DNA of 64,000 bases from Candidatus Contubernalis alkalaceticus (GCF_022558445.1 NZ_CP054699.1:886001-950000), one strand, 5' to 3'; positions 16,437 through 25,535 are shown, counted from the stretch's first letter. Notes: generated from the letters alone by a model not told the origin. A program made the numbers and translations.

Positions 16437-17369
16437 ATGCCCATCAAAGTACCCGATAATCTTCCTGCTGTGGAAATACTGCAAAAGGAAAACATTTTCG
16501 TAATGACGGAAAAACGGGCTTTCAACCAGGATATTAGAGAGCTTCATATTATAATCTTAAACTTGATGCCTGTGAAAATGGTTACTGAGACACAAATCTT
16601 GCGTCTATTGGGAAACTCCCCGCTGCAGATGGATATTTATTTTCTCATGATAGAGGGGCATATTTCTAAAAATACTCCTCAGGAGCATCTTTTTAGGTTC
16701 TATAAAACCTTTGACCAGCTGAAGGGACAAAAGTTTGACGGTATGGTGATTACCGGGGCTCCTGTGGAACATCTAAAATATGAGGAGATTGACTACTGGA
16801 GAGAACTTCAGGAAATAATGGATTGGACTTTAACCAATGTATATTCCACTTTACATATCTGTATGGGGGCCCAGGCAGGATTGTATCATCATTATGGCAT
16901 TCCTAAGTATCCTCTGGATGCCAAGATGTTTGGGGTTTTTCCCCACTCTGCCTGTCGGGAAAAGGTGCCTCTACTTCGGGGCTTCGACGACGTGTTTTAT
17001 GCCCCCCACTCTCGATATACCGAGGTGAGGAGACAGGACATCGAAAATGTGCCGAAGCTTGAAATATTGGCAGAATCCCCAGAGGCTGGAGTATATATTG
17101 TGGCCGCGGGGGATGGGCGTCAGGTTTTTGTTACAGGACACTCGGAATATGACCCAATGACGTTGAAGGATGAGTACATAAGGGATTGCAGTAAAGGATT
17201 AAAAATTGATATACCAAAAAACTATTTTCCCGGGGATAATCCTCAAAAAACTCCGGTGGTGTACTGGAGAAGCCATGCTAATCTCTTGTTTGCAAACTGG
17301 TTGAACTATCATGTTTATCAGGAAACCCCTTATAATCTAGACCAACTGCATAAAATCCATATTAAATAA
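16437..17369 (+). CDS. metA: Homoserine O-acetyltransferase of the MetA type
   Basis: A 310-residue MetA that acylates homoserine in methionine synthesis. Catalytic Cys142 lies in ICMGAQAG. Residue 111 is Glu (GAPVE), the residue that in Bacillus-type MetA selects acetyl-CoA; succinyl-CoA users such as E. coli have Gly. Names in databases often say 'O-succinyltransferase', but acetyl transfer is the better prediction. ATG start with AAAGGGGTG. It follows an Rrf2 gene; homoserine dehydrogenase, which supplies the substrate, begins at 63463. Confidence 0.93.
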   Translation: MPIKVPDNLPAVEILQKENIFVMTEKRAFNQDIRELHIIILNLMPVKMVTETQILRLLGNSPLQMDIYFLMIEGHISKNTPQEHLFRFYKTFDQLKGQKFDGMVITGAPVEHLKYEEIDYWRELQEIMDWTLTNVYSTLHICMGAQAGLYHHYGIPKYPLDAKMFGVFPHSACREKVPLLRGFDDVFYAPHSRYTEVRRQDIENVPKLEILAESPEAGVYIVAAGDGRQVFVTGHSEYDPMTLKDEYIRDCSKGLKIDIPKNYFPGDNPQKTPVVYWRSHANLLFANWLNYHVYQETPYNLDQLHKIHIK

Positions 17370-17542
17370 AAAATACTTCCTAAAAAATAGAAAAAATAAC
17401 TTAAATATGCTATAATAGGAACATACATTTGTCGAGGTTGAAAAGACAGTAGTTGAAACGGTTTATAGATAACACGGTGGGATTCCTGAAGGCCTTTTGA
17501 AATCCCAGGTATAACTTAAAAAATTGCCAGGGGGGTGTTATT

Positions 17543-17869
17543 ATGGTCGTTGACAAAGAGGTGGAAAGGCTGAGTAGTGGTCTAGTACATAAGTTTAACC
17601 CGGCTAAAATTTTGCTTTTCGGTTCCCGAGCGTTGGGCGCTGCCACGGAGGATAGCGACATTGATATCTGTGTGGTGTTGGATGTTCACAATAGTAAAGA
17701 TGAGATTGAAGACAGCATTTACTCCTATATATATGACGAAGAAGGCCTGGACTTTTCCTGTTCTGTAGATGTTATCGTTTATACTCACCTGGAATGGGAG
17801 GAGAGTATCAAGGATTCAGGGACTTTCGCCAGCTTGATCCTTCGGAAAGGGTTGGTTATACATGGGTGA
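17543..17869 (+). CDS. MNT-type minimal nucleotidyltransferase (antitoxin-like)
   Basis: A 108-residue nucleotidyltransferase with GSRALG and the full GSx10DxD signature (Gly27-Ser28, Asp39, Asp41). In MntA-HepT systems such proteins neutralise a HEPN RNase by adding AMP groups. ATG start after AGGGGGG. It overlaps the HEPN gene by 8 bp, as usual for this pair. Confidence 0.85.
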   Translation: MVVDKEVERLSSGLVHKFNPAKILLFGSRALGAATEDSDIDICVVLDVHNSKDEIEDSIYSYIYDEEGLDFSCSVDVIVYTHLEWEESIKDSGTFASLILRKGLVIHG

Positions 17870-18266
17870 TAGCAGAAAATATTGCGATTGGCTGGAACAG
17901 TCTCGACAGGATCTGGAAGCGGCGAAAATATTAGTAAAGCATCGGGGCCCCTGTAACCTGGCGTCCTTTCATGCTCAGCAAACGGTGGAAAAAGCTTATA
18001 AAGCCTTTATACTTTTTAAGAGCGGCCGTCTCAAGGAGGGACATTCCCTGGTATATCTAAACAAGGTGTGCTCTCAGTTGGACAGGGATTTTTCGGCCTT
18101 CAGGGCAGATAGTATTACTTTGAATAAATACTACATGAAAACACGGTACCCGGCAGATTTTCCACTTCAGGTCAGTGAGGATCAGGCCAAGGAATTTGTA
18201 TTCATAGCTGAGCAAATACTGCAAAAGGTAGAAGAAAAAATACAGAAGAATACAAAGAAAAATTAG
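17862..18266 (+). CDS. HEPN-domain protein (HepT-like RNase toxin)
   Basis: A 134-residue HEPN protein with the RNase signature R-x4-H at Arg56-His61 (RLKEGH), the family helix FHAQQTVEKAYKAF and the late RYPADFP motif. It is the expected toxin partner of the upstream nucleotidyltransferase. Some HEPN/MNT pairs act in other regulation, so toxicity is an inference. Repeat copy C starts 37 bp after its stop. Confidence 0.85.
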   Translation: MGDSRKYCDWLEQSRQDLEAAKILVKHRGPCNLASFHAQQTVEKAYKAFILFKSGRLKEGHSLVYLNKVCSQLDRDFSAFRADSITLNKYYMKTRYPADFPLQVSEDQAKEFVFIAEQILQKVEEKIQKNTKKN

Positions 18267-18302
18267 TATTCGACTTTTTATAAGACAGGTAAACCTTCCG
18301 TT

Positions 18303-18430
18303 TTTATCTCTTTTTTTTAGGGTATAAGGCCCCCACCTCTAAGCGTTAGCGTAGGTGGGGTTTTTAATCAGGTGGAGTAGAGTCTCCAACTGATTCACCG
18401 ATGTTTTTAGCTTGCTGAAACGAGTTCACT
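18303..18430 (+). repeat. Three-hairpin interspersed element, copy C
   Basis: Full-length copy. Hairpin 2 has one mismatch (CCAAC for CCACC); hairpin 3 carries an extra T and a C-to-T change that keeps a U-G pair (GTTTTTAGC), a variant shared with copy D. Its right end overlaps the stop codon of the minus-strand gene that follows. Confidence 0.9.
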
Positions 18431-19277
18431 TAAGATTTAAGGGAAGGCTCACCAGATTTTCTTCTGAACCGTCTTTGGCACTTTCCGAAAAAAGCTCTAT
18501 AGTGAAATCAGAACCGTTTATTATGGATGACGGAACGTCTATGGGAATCTCAAAGAAATACCAGTCTCCCATACCGGCGGTGGTAAAGTTATTATAAGCA
18601 GCATCACCTTTGGCAGTTTTTATTCGGTACTGCACTGTTCCTTCAAAAACGTTGGCCACACCCTGAACCAAAAAGGTACTCTCTACCTGTTCTTGAGGAG
18701 CCGGTGTAAATACTTTGATGCCGGGGGAGGAAGCTGCAATTCTTCGCAATTCATTAATTCCCACCAGGGACATGATATGCTCCTCATCGCCGGTGGGGAC
18801 AAATACCAGAGGAAGGTTTGTGGGTTTGGTATAGACGATGTCGAAAGGATAATTGATGTTGTCGGTAATTTCCTGTCCAGGTTTGGGATGGGTGAATTCT
18901 ACAACGGCTTCAATTATGTCACGGTTTACTCCCACTTCTTTGAATTTCACCTCATACCCCTCTTGTTTCATCCCATAGGTGATTAGGATGTATCGATTTC
19001 CTTCTTGTTCCTTTTCCTGGCCGGTCAGGTTCATTTCCTTAGAGTTTTCCACCCATTCCTGCAGGTTTTTCGGAAGGACCTCAAAACTTACCCGCACGAA
19101 AGAATTTTCATCCACTGCAGCCGACCTATCATTTTGATAGGGGTCATTCACTGGATCTGGAGGAGTGGTCCGGGGAGGGGTGTCTGAATCTCGGCCAAAG
19201 GCATAAAATAATGAAATAATCAGGGCGAGTATCACAAAGATTGTTACTGTAAAATATTTCTTGGGGATTTTATTCAC
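18426..19277 (-). CDS. Membrane-anchored Gmad2-domain protein
   Basis: A 283-residue exported protein. One hydrophobic segment (about 9-27) anchors it; a Pro/Asp-rich linker follows. The middle part (about 55-150) resembles PrcB-like beta domains (ILITYGMKQEGYEV), and the C-terminal 95 residues match the Gmad2 immunoglobulin-like domain associated with sporulation and germination proteins (IKVFTPAPQEQVE... FLVQGVANVFEGTV). The stop codon TGA is complementary to 18426-18428, inside repeat copy C, so insertion of the element fixed the present end. Function is unknown; a cell-wall or spore-surface role is likely. Confidence 0.8.
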   Translation of the reverse strand: MNKIPKKYFTVTIFVILALIISLFYAFGRDSDTPPRTTPPDPVNDPYQNDRSAAVDENSFVRVSFEVLPKNLQEWVENSKEMNLTGQEKEQEGNRYILITYGMKQEGYEVKFKEVGVNRDIIEAVVEFTHPKPGQEITDNINYPFDIVYTKPTNLPLVFVPTGDEEHIMSLVGINELRRIAASSPGIKVFTPAPQEQVESTFLVQGVANVFEGTVQYRIKTAKGDAAYNNFTTAGMGDWYFFEIPIDVPSSIINGSDFTIELFSESAKDGSEENLVSLPLNLK

Positions 19278-19500
19278 ACCCTTTTTCGTAAGATTATTAA
19301 ATAAACCAGATGACTTGCCTTTTTTATAACATTTACTATTAGAAAAAAAATATCCCTTTGACCTAATGTTCGTTTTTAACTGTTTAGTTTCTAAAGGATT
19401 TTTTTATAATCTTTTTTTCCGTGTTATAATAACTTTAGAAAGAAAAAGTAGAAAAAAGGTGTATTCTATAAATATTTTTTAGATAAAGGAGCATTAAAAG

Positions 19501-20175
19501 ATGACTGACAAAAAAGCGGTGGTGCTGCTCTCCGGAGGGCTAGACAGTACTACCTGTATGAGCGTAGCCCAACAGGAGGGTTTTACAATTTATGCCCTAT
19601 CCTATGATTATGGCCAGAGACATCGGCGGGAGTTGGAGTTTGCTTCTCAGATTGCCAGTTATTATCATGCCGCTGAGCACCGGGTTATACAGTTGGCTTC
19701 TGTGGGAGGCAGTGCTTTGACGGATCTGAACATAGAGGTGCCGGACTTTCAAGAGAACTTAGAAATTCCTGTTACTTATGTTCCCGCCCGGAACATTCTT
19801 TTTTTGAGTTATGCACTGGGTTATGGTGAGGTGGTGGAAGCACAATCTATTTTTATCGGAGTGAACGCTGTTGACTACAGCGGTTATCCCGATTGCCGTC
19901 CAGAATTTATTCAAGCTTTTCAAAAAGTAGTCCAGGTGGGCACCAAATCCGGTGTGGAGGGCAGTCCTATAAAGATATTAACTCCGTTAATTAATTTGAC
20001 CAAAGGGGATATCGTCAAACTGGCGTTTGAAAATGGGGCCCCACTGCATCTAACTAACAGCTGTTATAAGGGAGAGGACAAGGCCTGTGGGCGTTGTGAC
20101 AGCTGCAGGCTGCGGCTAAGGGGTTTTGCCCAAGCGGGAATTGATGATCCTATTTTTTATCAACAGAGGGATTAG
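19501..20175 (+). CDS. queC: 7-cyano-7-deazaguanine synthase
   Basis: A 224-residue QueC. It converts 7-carboxy-7-deazaguanine to preQ0 with ATP and ammonia, in queuosine synthesis. PP-loop SGGLDSTT (11-18); zinc ligands Cys188, Cys196, Cys199 and Cys202 near the C-terminus. AAAGGAG upstream of ATG. No queD, queE or queF lies in the window and I found no preQ1 riboswitch before it. A terminator follows. Confidence 0.95.
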   Translation: MTDKKAVVLLSGGLDSTTCMSVAQQEGFTIYALSYDYGQRHRRELEFASQIASYYHAAEHRVIQLASVGGSALTDLNIEVPDFQENLEIPVTYVPARNILFLSYALGYGEVVEAQSIFIGVNAVDYSGYPDCRPEFIQAFQKVVQVGTKSGVEGSPIKILTPLINLTKGDIVKLAFENGAPLHLTNSCYKGEDKACGRCDSCRLRLRGFAQAGIDDPIFYQQRD

Positions 20176-20264
20176 TGTTCACTCTTTACAGTTTATTATT
20201 ACTTTGGGAGGGCGAATTTGGCAGGCGCAAAATTTATATTGATGCCAGCTGCTAAGCCTAAGTA

Positions 20265-20293
20265 AAAAGCACAACCTCAGCAGCTGTGCTTTT
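20265..20293. terminator. Bidirectional terminator between queC and the minus-strand small gene
   Basis: AAAAGCACA (20265-20273) pairs with TGTGCTTTT (20285-20293), giving U-runs on either strand. Confidence 0.75.
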
Positions 20294-20402
20294 ACAAAAA
20301 AATTATAAACCCTTTAGTTTTGTCAATTCTAATCATAATAGTTTTAAAAAAGTTTTGTTTTTGTCAGGAACCAATTAAAGTTCATTAGTTATTATGTATA
20401 AA

Positions 20403-20717
20403 TTATGCACTGGCTTCAACTTTTGCTTTAATAGTTTCGTATTCCTGTTCAGATATTTTTTTTGCCCCGTCAATTAATTTTGCTAAAAGTTTATTAGAAA
20501 ATTCTTTTTCAGCAGATTCAAAGTCGTACATATCGGTGGGATATGTTTCTGATAAAATTCTTCGAATTTTTTCTTTTTTAAAATTTGTGACTTTAACATT
20601 GGTGTGGACAAGAATGGTCTTGGGGTTGTTTTGATCTTCTTCATAAACAAATGCAGAGTTAATGGAGTTAATCTTGAAAGCTAAAGCCCGGTCCTCATCG
20701 AAATAATACTCACACAT
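20403..20717 (-). CDS. Hypothetical 104-residue protein
   Basis: I do not recognise a family. It is a soluble, mixed alpha/beta protein: a beta-rich first half (NNPKTILVHTNVKVTNF) and a helical, charged second half. No signal, membrane segment or Cys motif. The ATG at 20717 has AAGGAGGG at the ideal distance, so the gene is probably real. It stands alone between a convergent queC terminator and a 342-bp gap. Confidence 0.7.
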   Translation of the reverse strand: MCEYYFDEDRALAFKINSINSAFVYEEDQNNPKTILVHTNVKVTNFKKEKIRRILSETYPTDMYDFESAEKEFSNKLLAKLIDGAKKISEQEYETIKAKVEASA

Positions 20718-21059
20718 ATTAAGCCCTCCTTTATAATGTTAGAATACGATATATGATAGATTTTTGACAAACATTTTTATTTAATCACCTTACTTATTTT
20801 CTACATTAACAGTATATTTCCCTTTACGGGAAAGCGAATATTTTATGGTTTTCTTTATTATCATTGTGCCCAGTTCTAAAGGCTTTTAGTTATTTTCTTA
20901 AAAAAATACATAAAAAATTTTCCATGATTGCATTTTTTATGGTATGATTTCGTATAAGGTCTAAAGAAATTAGTTATAAAAAATGTATAGAAGGCCGGCA
21001 GGTTGATTAATAACTTTGCCCGGCTTTTGCTTTTTTAAATAATTTGAGGAGGGAATAAA
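20718..21059. other. Divergent intergenic region with a weak hairpin
   Basis: A+T-rich DNA between the small minus-strand gene and the GltS-like gene. It holds one hairpin (GCCGG at 20994-20998 with CCGGC at 21020-21024, then TTTTGCTTTTTT), which looks like an attenuator or a terminator 35 bp before the gltS-like start. Nothing else is evident. Confidence 0.5.
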
Positions 21060-22433
21060 ATGGATATACAACTCTTTGCCGTAACCCTTCTGGTGTTATC
21101 AGTCAGCCTGGTTATTGGAAAATATTTACGATTAAAAATTGTTCTGCTGCAAAAGCTATTTTTGCCTAGTTCCGTTATTGGGGGATTATTTCTTCTTTTT
21201 ATCGGTCCCTATGCCCTATCATTACCAGTACTGCGGGATTTAACAGGTATGTGGGCTCTTCTTTCCGTTTTGCCTGCATATTTGATAAATATTATTTTTG
21301 CCTCTCTATTTATTGGAAAGGATCTTCCCCCCCTTAAGGAAATCTGGAGGCTGTCTGGGCCTCAGGTTTGTTTTGGGCAGACACTGGCTTGGGGACAGTA
21401 TTTATTCGGAATTCTTGCCGGTATTTTTGTGTTAACTCCTTTACTGGGGCTTCCCCCTATTGCTGGGGCTTTAATTGAAATTGGTTTTGAAGGGGGGCAT
21501 GGCACTGCTGCCGGCCTTGGACCTACCTTTGAAGCACTGGGATGGCCACAGGGGCAGGATTTAGCTTTGGGCCTGGCTACTGTGGGTATAATGGTTGGGG
21601 TTTTGGCGGGAATTGTGCTGGTCAATTGGGCTTCTAGAAAAAATATAATAAAAGAGAGAGAGACGGTAGAAATTCTCCGGAGGGAGGATACCTGCACAGA
21701 ATTTGAAGATAGGGAAGAGGTAAATGAGGAAAAGGGTTTTCTTCCTGAGTCCATAGAACCCCTTTCTCTGCACCTGGCCCTGGTGGGGGCGGCGGTGGGT
21801 ATAGGGTATCTTATGCTGGAACTGTTGATTTATCTGGAAGGCCTGCTTTTTTCTCCTTTTGGATGGGAGGGAATAATGGAATTTGTTCCACTTTTCCCTC
21901 TAGCTATGATTGGAGGTATATTGGTACAAATATTATATCACCGTCTTTTTGAAAATACCCTGGAAATTGATCGACAGCAAATTAATCGGCTGCAGGGGCT
22001 TTCTTTAGATTTTTTAATCGTTGCTTCTCTGGGGAGTTTGAGCCTGGGGGTTTTGGTAGATTACTGGGAAGCCATGGTTTTACTCTCGCTTATCGGAATT
22101 ACATGGAATCTCACAGCTTTTCTGTTTCTAGCTCCCCGGCTGATTAAACATCATTGGTTTGAGCGAGGGATTGGGGACCTGGGGCAGTCCATGGGGATGA
22201 CAGCCACAGGTTTGCTTCTCATTCGCCTGGCTGATCCCGATAACCGGAGCAATGCCCTGGAGGCATTCGGCTATAAACAACTGTTATTTGAACCTATTGT
22301 GGGTGGAGGTCTTTTTACTGCGGCTTCCATGCCCTTGATTGCCAGGTTAGGGGCTCATACTATGCTGTTTTTTGTAGCCGTTATTTTTCTTTTTTGGCTT
22401 GTGGTTGGTTTTATGCTGCGAAAACGAATATAG
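21060..22433 (+). CDS. GltS-like sodium:carboxylate symporter
   Basis: A 457-residue carrier with about 11 membrane segments in two inverted halves. Each half has the glycine-rich re-entrant loop of the GltS family: FEGGHGTAAGLGPTFE (about 141-156) and GQSMGMTATGLLL (about 380-392). A hydrophilic central loop (about 195-235) is longer and more charged than in E. coli GltS. Family members exchange sodium and glutamate; the substrate here is not proven. GGAGGG before the ATG; the gene stands alone. Confidence 0.85.
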   Translation: MDIQLFAVTLLVLSVSLVIGKYLRLKIVLLQKLFLPSSVIGGLFLLFIGPYALSLPVLRDLTGMWALLSVLPAYLINIIFASLFIGKDLPPLKEIWRLSGPQVCFGQTLAWGQYLFGILAGIFVLTPLLGLPPIAGALIEIGFEGGHGTAAGLGPTFEALGWPQGQDLALGLATVGIMVGVLAGIVLVNWASRKNIIKERETVEILRREDTCTEFEDREEVNEEKGFLPESIEPLSLHLALVGAAVGIGYLMLELLIYLEGLLFSPFGWEGIMEFVPLFPLAMIGGILVQILYHRLFENTLEIDRQQINRLQGLSLDFLIVASLGSLSLGVLVDYWEAMVLLSLIGITWNLTAFLFLAPRLIKHHWFERGIGDLGQSMGMTATGLLLIRLADPDNRSNALEAFGYKQLLFEPIVGGGLFTAASMPLIARLGAHTMLFFVAVIFLFWLVVGFMLRKRI

Positions 22434-22584
22434 TCCTTACTTTACTTTAAATCCTGGGACTTTTCAAAGCATCAATTATTGATACCGTTTTAGAATATTG
22501 CTGTTTACAGAAGGAGATATTAAAGAATTGTGGTATGATGAAAGCAGCGAGTTGGTATTATTTACAGATTTACCAAAATATTTT

Positions 22585-22613
22585 TTGACAAATTGCGGTT
22601 AAAATAATATAAT
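22585..22613 (+). promoter_or_regulatory. Perfect consensus sigma-A promoter
   Basis: TTGACA (22585-22590), a 17-bp spacer and TATAAT (22608-22613). Transcription would start near 22620, about 345 nt before the next gene, so it drives a long leader or a separate small RNA. Confidence 0.85.
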
Positions 22614-22619
22614 GTAAAA

Positions 22620-22960
22620 TGTAAGTTGTTTTTGGTTCTTTAAAGTTTTATCTTTGCCAAACACAGCTGTTGTTAAGGAGGGGGTGCCCAGGGGAAAAAT
22701 GACATACAAAACCTACCTGGTTTAAGCAAAGACAATATAATCTATAGCCGTAAACTGGGGGGATAATGTACTTAATTTGTTAGCAACGAGGGGTTTAAAT
22801 TCTGATTAATTGTAGCTTAGAAGTGGTTCCAAGAAATATTTTAAAATCAAAACAAGTAGTAAAATGTATTACTTTGTTAAGTGGTACAGAACAATATATG
22901 CAGAAACCCAATTAGGAATTTATACATAAATGGGCTGCTGCTACAGAAATAGGAGGAGTT
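22620..22960 (+). ncRNA. Candidate structured leader or small RNA
   Basis: Downstream of the consensus promoter there is no gene for 345 bp. CTTTGC (22652-22657) plus AAAC pairs with GTTT plus GCAAAG (to 22731), closing an 80-nt domain with an inner CCAGG/CCTGG stem. Within it, ATG 22699 opens an 8-codon frame (MTYKTYLV) after AGGGG, a possible leader peptide. No intrinsic terminator is evident before the lipoprotein gene. A second weak promoter, TTGTTA/TATGCA, lies close to that gene near 22875. It matches no riboswitch I know. Confidence 0.4.
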
Positions 22961-22964
22961 TATA

Positions 22965-23216
22965 ATGAAGAAAAAGCTTTTGGTTCTCGGTTTAGTTTTA
23001 ATGCTGGCTTTCGCATGTCTATTTGTTGGTTGTGGTGGGAACGTGGAAGACGATGTAGAAGAGGACGTCGAAGAACAAGTTAATGACATTGAAGAAGTAG
23101 AGGATGAAGTAGAAGAGGTTGACGAAGAGGAAGAGGAAGTAGAAGAGGAAGAAGAAGAGGAAGAAGAAGTAGAAGAGGAAGAAGAGGCTGACGAAGAAGA
23201 AGAGGAAGAAGAATAA
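22965..23216 (+). CDS. Small lipoprotein with an almost purely acidic tail
   Basis: An 83-residue protein. Residues 1-22 are a lipoprotein signal with lipobox FVGC; after cleavage the remaining 61 residues are almost only Glu, Asp and Val, with one Lys-free, Glu-rich stretch to the end. It would sit outside the membrane as a strongly negative, probably disordered tether. AGGAGGAG before ATG, consensus promoter upstream and a strong terminator behind argue that it is expressed. Function unknown; cation binding or wall spacing is conceivable. The Glu codons GAA/GAG form simple-sequence DNA, so tail length may vary between strains. Confidence 0.8.
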   Translation: MKKKLLVLGLVLMLAFACLFVGCGGNVEDDVEEDVEEQVNDIEEVEDEVEEVDEEEEEVEEEEEEEEEVEEEEEADEEEEEEE

Positions 23217-23235
23217 ATCTAAAATTTGTCTATAA

Positions 23236-23266
23236 AAACAGGTTTTTAATAACCTGTTTTTTTTTT
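23236..23266 (+). terminator. Terminator of the acidic lipoprotein gene
   Basis: AAACAGGTT pairs with AACCTGTTT around TTTAAT, followed by a T10 run. Confidence 0.9.
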
Positions 23267-23278
23267 GGGAGTAATTAA

Positions 23279-23309
23279 AGCCCGGGAAAATATCACGGGC
23301 TTTTTTTTT
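23279..23309. terminator. Second terminator, carrying the stop codon of the minus-strand gene
   Basis: AGCCCG (23279-23284) pairs with CGGGCT (23296-23301), followed by T9 on the plus strand. The minus-strand YaiI gene stops inside the loop. Confidence 0.75.
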
Positions 23310-23733
23310 GTAACAGTTTTTCCAGACGGAGTTCAAATTTTTCGTCATTTATATCTGCTCGTTTTTTAGGGCCTTTGGTCCTACCGCCTCCCCGCCGGTA
23401 TTTAGCTTTTAGCGCTCTTTCTTCCAAAAGAAAATCAATATTTTCCTTAAGAAATTCCTGCCCAGAAGGGCTGAGGCATCTGACGTATTTTCCCAGCAGC
23501 ATGGCCGCCAGTCCCCAGTCTTGAGTTATGGCTATGTCGCCGGGCTGAGATATGTTCATCAATTTGACATCAGTTTCCTCGGGGGCATTACCTACCAAGA
23601 TATGATTTTCAAAGTTTATGTTATGGTTGAAACTGGCCACAGTCCAAACCGGTATTGAGTATTTTTTCCCCAGCCTAATACAGATTTCCAAAACCTTTTT
23701 TGGGCAGGCATCAGCATCAACCAGAATTTTCAT
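23293..23733 (-). CDS. YaiI/YqxD family (DUF188) protein
   Basis: A 146-residue member of the DUF188 family, with the diagnostic start [11 protein letters not shown], a conserved [13 protein letters not shown] motif (PIN-like acidic site) and a basic C-terminus [13 protein letters not shown]. The fold suggests a nuclease-like enzyme but the role is unknown. I start at ATG 23733, preceded by GGAGG 6 bp away; the longer frame to 23868 adds 45 A+T-rich residues without family support. Confidence 0.88.
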   Translation of the reverse strand: MKILVDADACPKKVLEICIRLGKKYSIPVWTVASFNHNINFENHILVGNAPEETDVKLMNISQPGDIAITQDWGLAAMLLGKYVRCLSPSGQEFLKENIDFLLEERALKAKYRRGGGRTKGPKKRADINDEKFELRLEKLLQKKSP

Positions 23734-23933
23734 AGCAATCCTCCAGAAAATATTTTTTTTATAGTTATTTTTGTTCGTTATTTTTATTATATTTAAATTA
23801 AGATTATAATTATTATATCGAATCCTTTGGGGCCGGCAAAGTATTATTTTGGCTAAAGTATTGAACACTCCGGGATGTCTGTAAAATATTTTTTTCTTTT
23901 GGTGGTTAAATTATAAAAAAAGGCGGGGATAAA

Positions 23934-25133
23934 TTGAGGGGGAAAATACCTTTGAATGCAGTGTACATCTGGATTTTACTTGGGGCGGGGGCTCTTATGG
24001 TTTTAGGAGCAGTACAGGTGGGGCTTATGATTGGGGTCAGGCCTGACGCAGAGACGCTGCACTATTTTAGTCCTGATTTTTTGCAGAGAGCCCTGGAATA
24101 TGAAAGGGTAAGCTTGACCTGTTACCTGGCTGGTCAGGTATTGAATGCTGCCGTTTTTGGTGCAGCTTCTTTATTATTTTTGCGTTACTTAGGTGCTGAC
24201 TATCGGCCCTCCTTGAAGGAAGCTGCCGGTTATATTCTCCTTTTCTTATTATTTTTAAACTTGATTACTCTACCCCTGGATTTCTACCGGGGTTTCGTGG
24301 TGGAACATCGCTTTTTACTTTCTAACCAGACCGTGGGGTCCTGGTTTGGAGACTACATAAAGTCCATGATAATTTCCTTATCCATTAACACCGTTGGGTT
24401 GACCGCCTTATATCTTATTTTTACTCACTGGCCCCAGCGCTGGTGGGTTTTGGCGGGGATAGGTTTTTCTTTATTTCTTCTGCTGGGGACCTATTTATAC
24501 CCGGTAATTGTTGATCCCCTTTTCCATAATTTTACTCCCCTGAAAGATGAAGCAATGTCTGTGGAAATAGTGGATATGGCAGATCGGGCAGGAATTGAGG
24601 TGGATGAAATCCTGGTGGCAGATGCCAGCCGCCGCACCCATAAAGCCAACGCCTATTTTACGGGGCTGGGAAGGACCAAGAGAATTGTTTTGTACGATAC
24701 TCTCGTCAAAAGTTTTACTCCTGAGGAGGTAATGGTGGTTATTGCCCATGAAATGGGTCACTGGCGTTATAACCATATTGTTAAAAATATTTTAATGAGT
24801 ATCATTGGAACATTCCTTTCCCTCTATCTGCTGAAGGTGCTGCTGGATTTGATGGGGGTAACCGGTGGGTTGAGTATAATTCCCCTGGCACTTTTGTTTT
24901 TTCTGCTGTTGTCAATGATATCCATGCCCTTTCAAAATGGTATAAGCCGGGTATTTGAGCGTCAGGCGGATCAGGAGGCCTTATCTTTAACCCATGATTC
25001 GGCATCTTTTGTTACCCTGAAACAGAAGTTGGCGGAGGCTAATATATCTACTGTAAAACCTCATCCTTTGGTTAAGTTAGTGTTGTACTCTCATCCTCCA
25101 GTAATTGAAAGAATTCAAGCTGCGAAACAATAG
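23934..25133 (+). CDS. M48 family (Ste24-like) membrane zinc metalloprotease
   Basis: A 399-residue CAAX-protease-1-type enzyme. Seven or so membrane segments surround the HEMGH zinc site (about residues 271-275, in VIAHEMGHWRYNH); the third ligand is in ERQADQEAL. The N-terminal half has the Ste24 arrangement including DFYRGFVVEHRF. In bacteria it probably degrades membrane or exported proteins, since prenylated CAAX proteins are absent. TTG start with GGCGGGGAT. It stands alone. Confidence 0.88.
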   Translation: MRGKIPLNAVYIWILLGAGALMVLGAVQVGLMIGVRPDAETLHYFSPDFLQRALEYERVSLTCYLAGQVLNAAVFGAASLLFLRYLGADYRPSLKEAAGYILLFLLFLNLITLPLDFYRGFVVEHRFLLSNQTVGSWFGDYIKSMIISLSINTVGLTALYLIFTHWPQRWWVLAGIGFSLFLLLGTYLYPVIVDPLFHNFTPLKDEAMSVEIVDMADRAGIEVDEILVADASRRTHKANAYFTGLGRTKRIVLYDTLVKSFTPEEVMVVIAHEMGHWRYNHIVKNILMSIIGTFLSLYLLKVLLDLMGVTGGLSIIPLALLFFLLLSMISMPFQNGISRVFERQADQEALSLTHDSASFVTLKQKLAEANISTVKPHPLVKLVLYSHPPVIERIQAAKQ

Positions 25134-25221
25134 TTTTTATATTAAATTATTTTGGAAATAATAATTAGTATAATTAATATGAATCACATACAAGCTCTAT
25201 TTGAAGAAAGGAACAATGTAA

Positions 25222-25485
25222 ATGACTAAACTGGTAGTAATGGTGCAGGATGGGTTGGATGAAGTAGGCAGGAGATTAAAACAGGAAGGTTATAAAGTGG
25301 TGGATGTTGACGATACGGGGGATAAAATAGATGCCATCGTGTTTTCTCCCTCTCAAGCCCATGAGGCTGGCTCTCTTCACAGTGATGTGATGCTTCCCGG
25401 TGGGAATAACGGTTTCGTCGTTATGATTAATGCTGATGAGAAATCGGACAATGATATATTATCCATGCTGGAAAATATTAAGTGA
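25222..25485 (+). CDS. YkuS family (UPF0180) protein
   Basis: An 87-residue cytosolic protein of the YkuS/UPF0180 family, common in Firmicutes and of unknown function. Pattern: VQDGLDEVGRRLKQEGYKVV, then DDTGDKIDAIVFS. It resembles a small Rossmann-like fold. ATG with GAAAGGA upstream; single gene. Confidence 0.85.
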   Translation: MTKLVVMVQDGLDEVGRRLKQEGYKVVDVDDTGDKIDAIVFSPSQAHEAGSLHSDVMLPGGNNGFVVMINADEKSDNDILSMLENIK

Positions 25486-25535
25486 TTTAAAAAATTGTCC
25501 CAAGGGCTATTGAACAGGATAATTAGGTTGTCAAG

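Noticed and set aside
22877-23348. Minus-strand open frames rich in Ser/Thr or Phe opposite the acidic lipoprotein
   Set aside because: They are simple complements of the GAA/GAG repeat and have no ribosome-binding site or family pattern.
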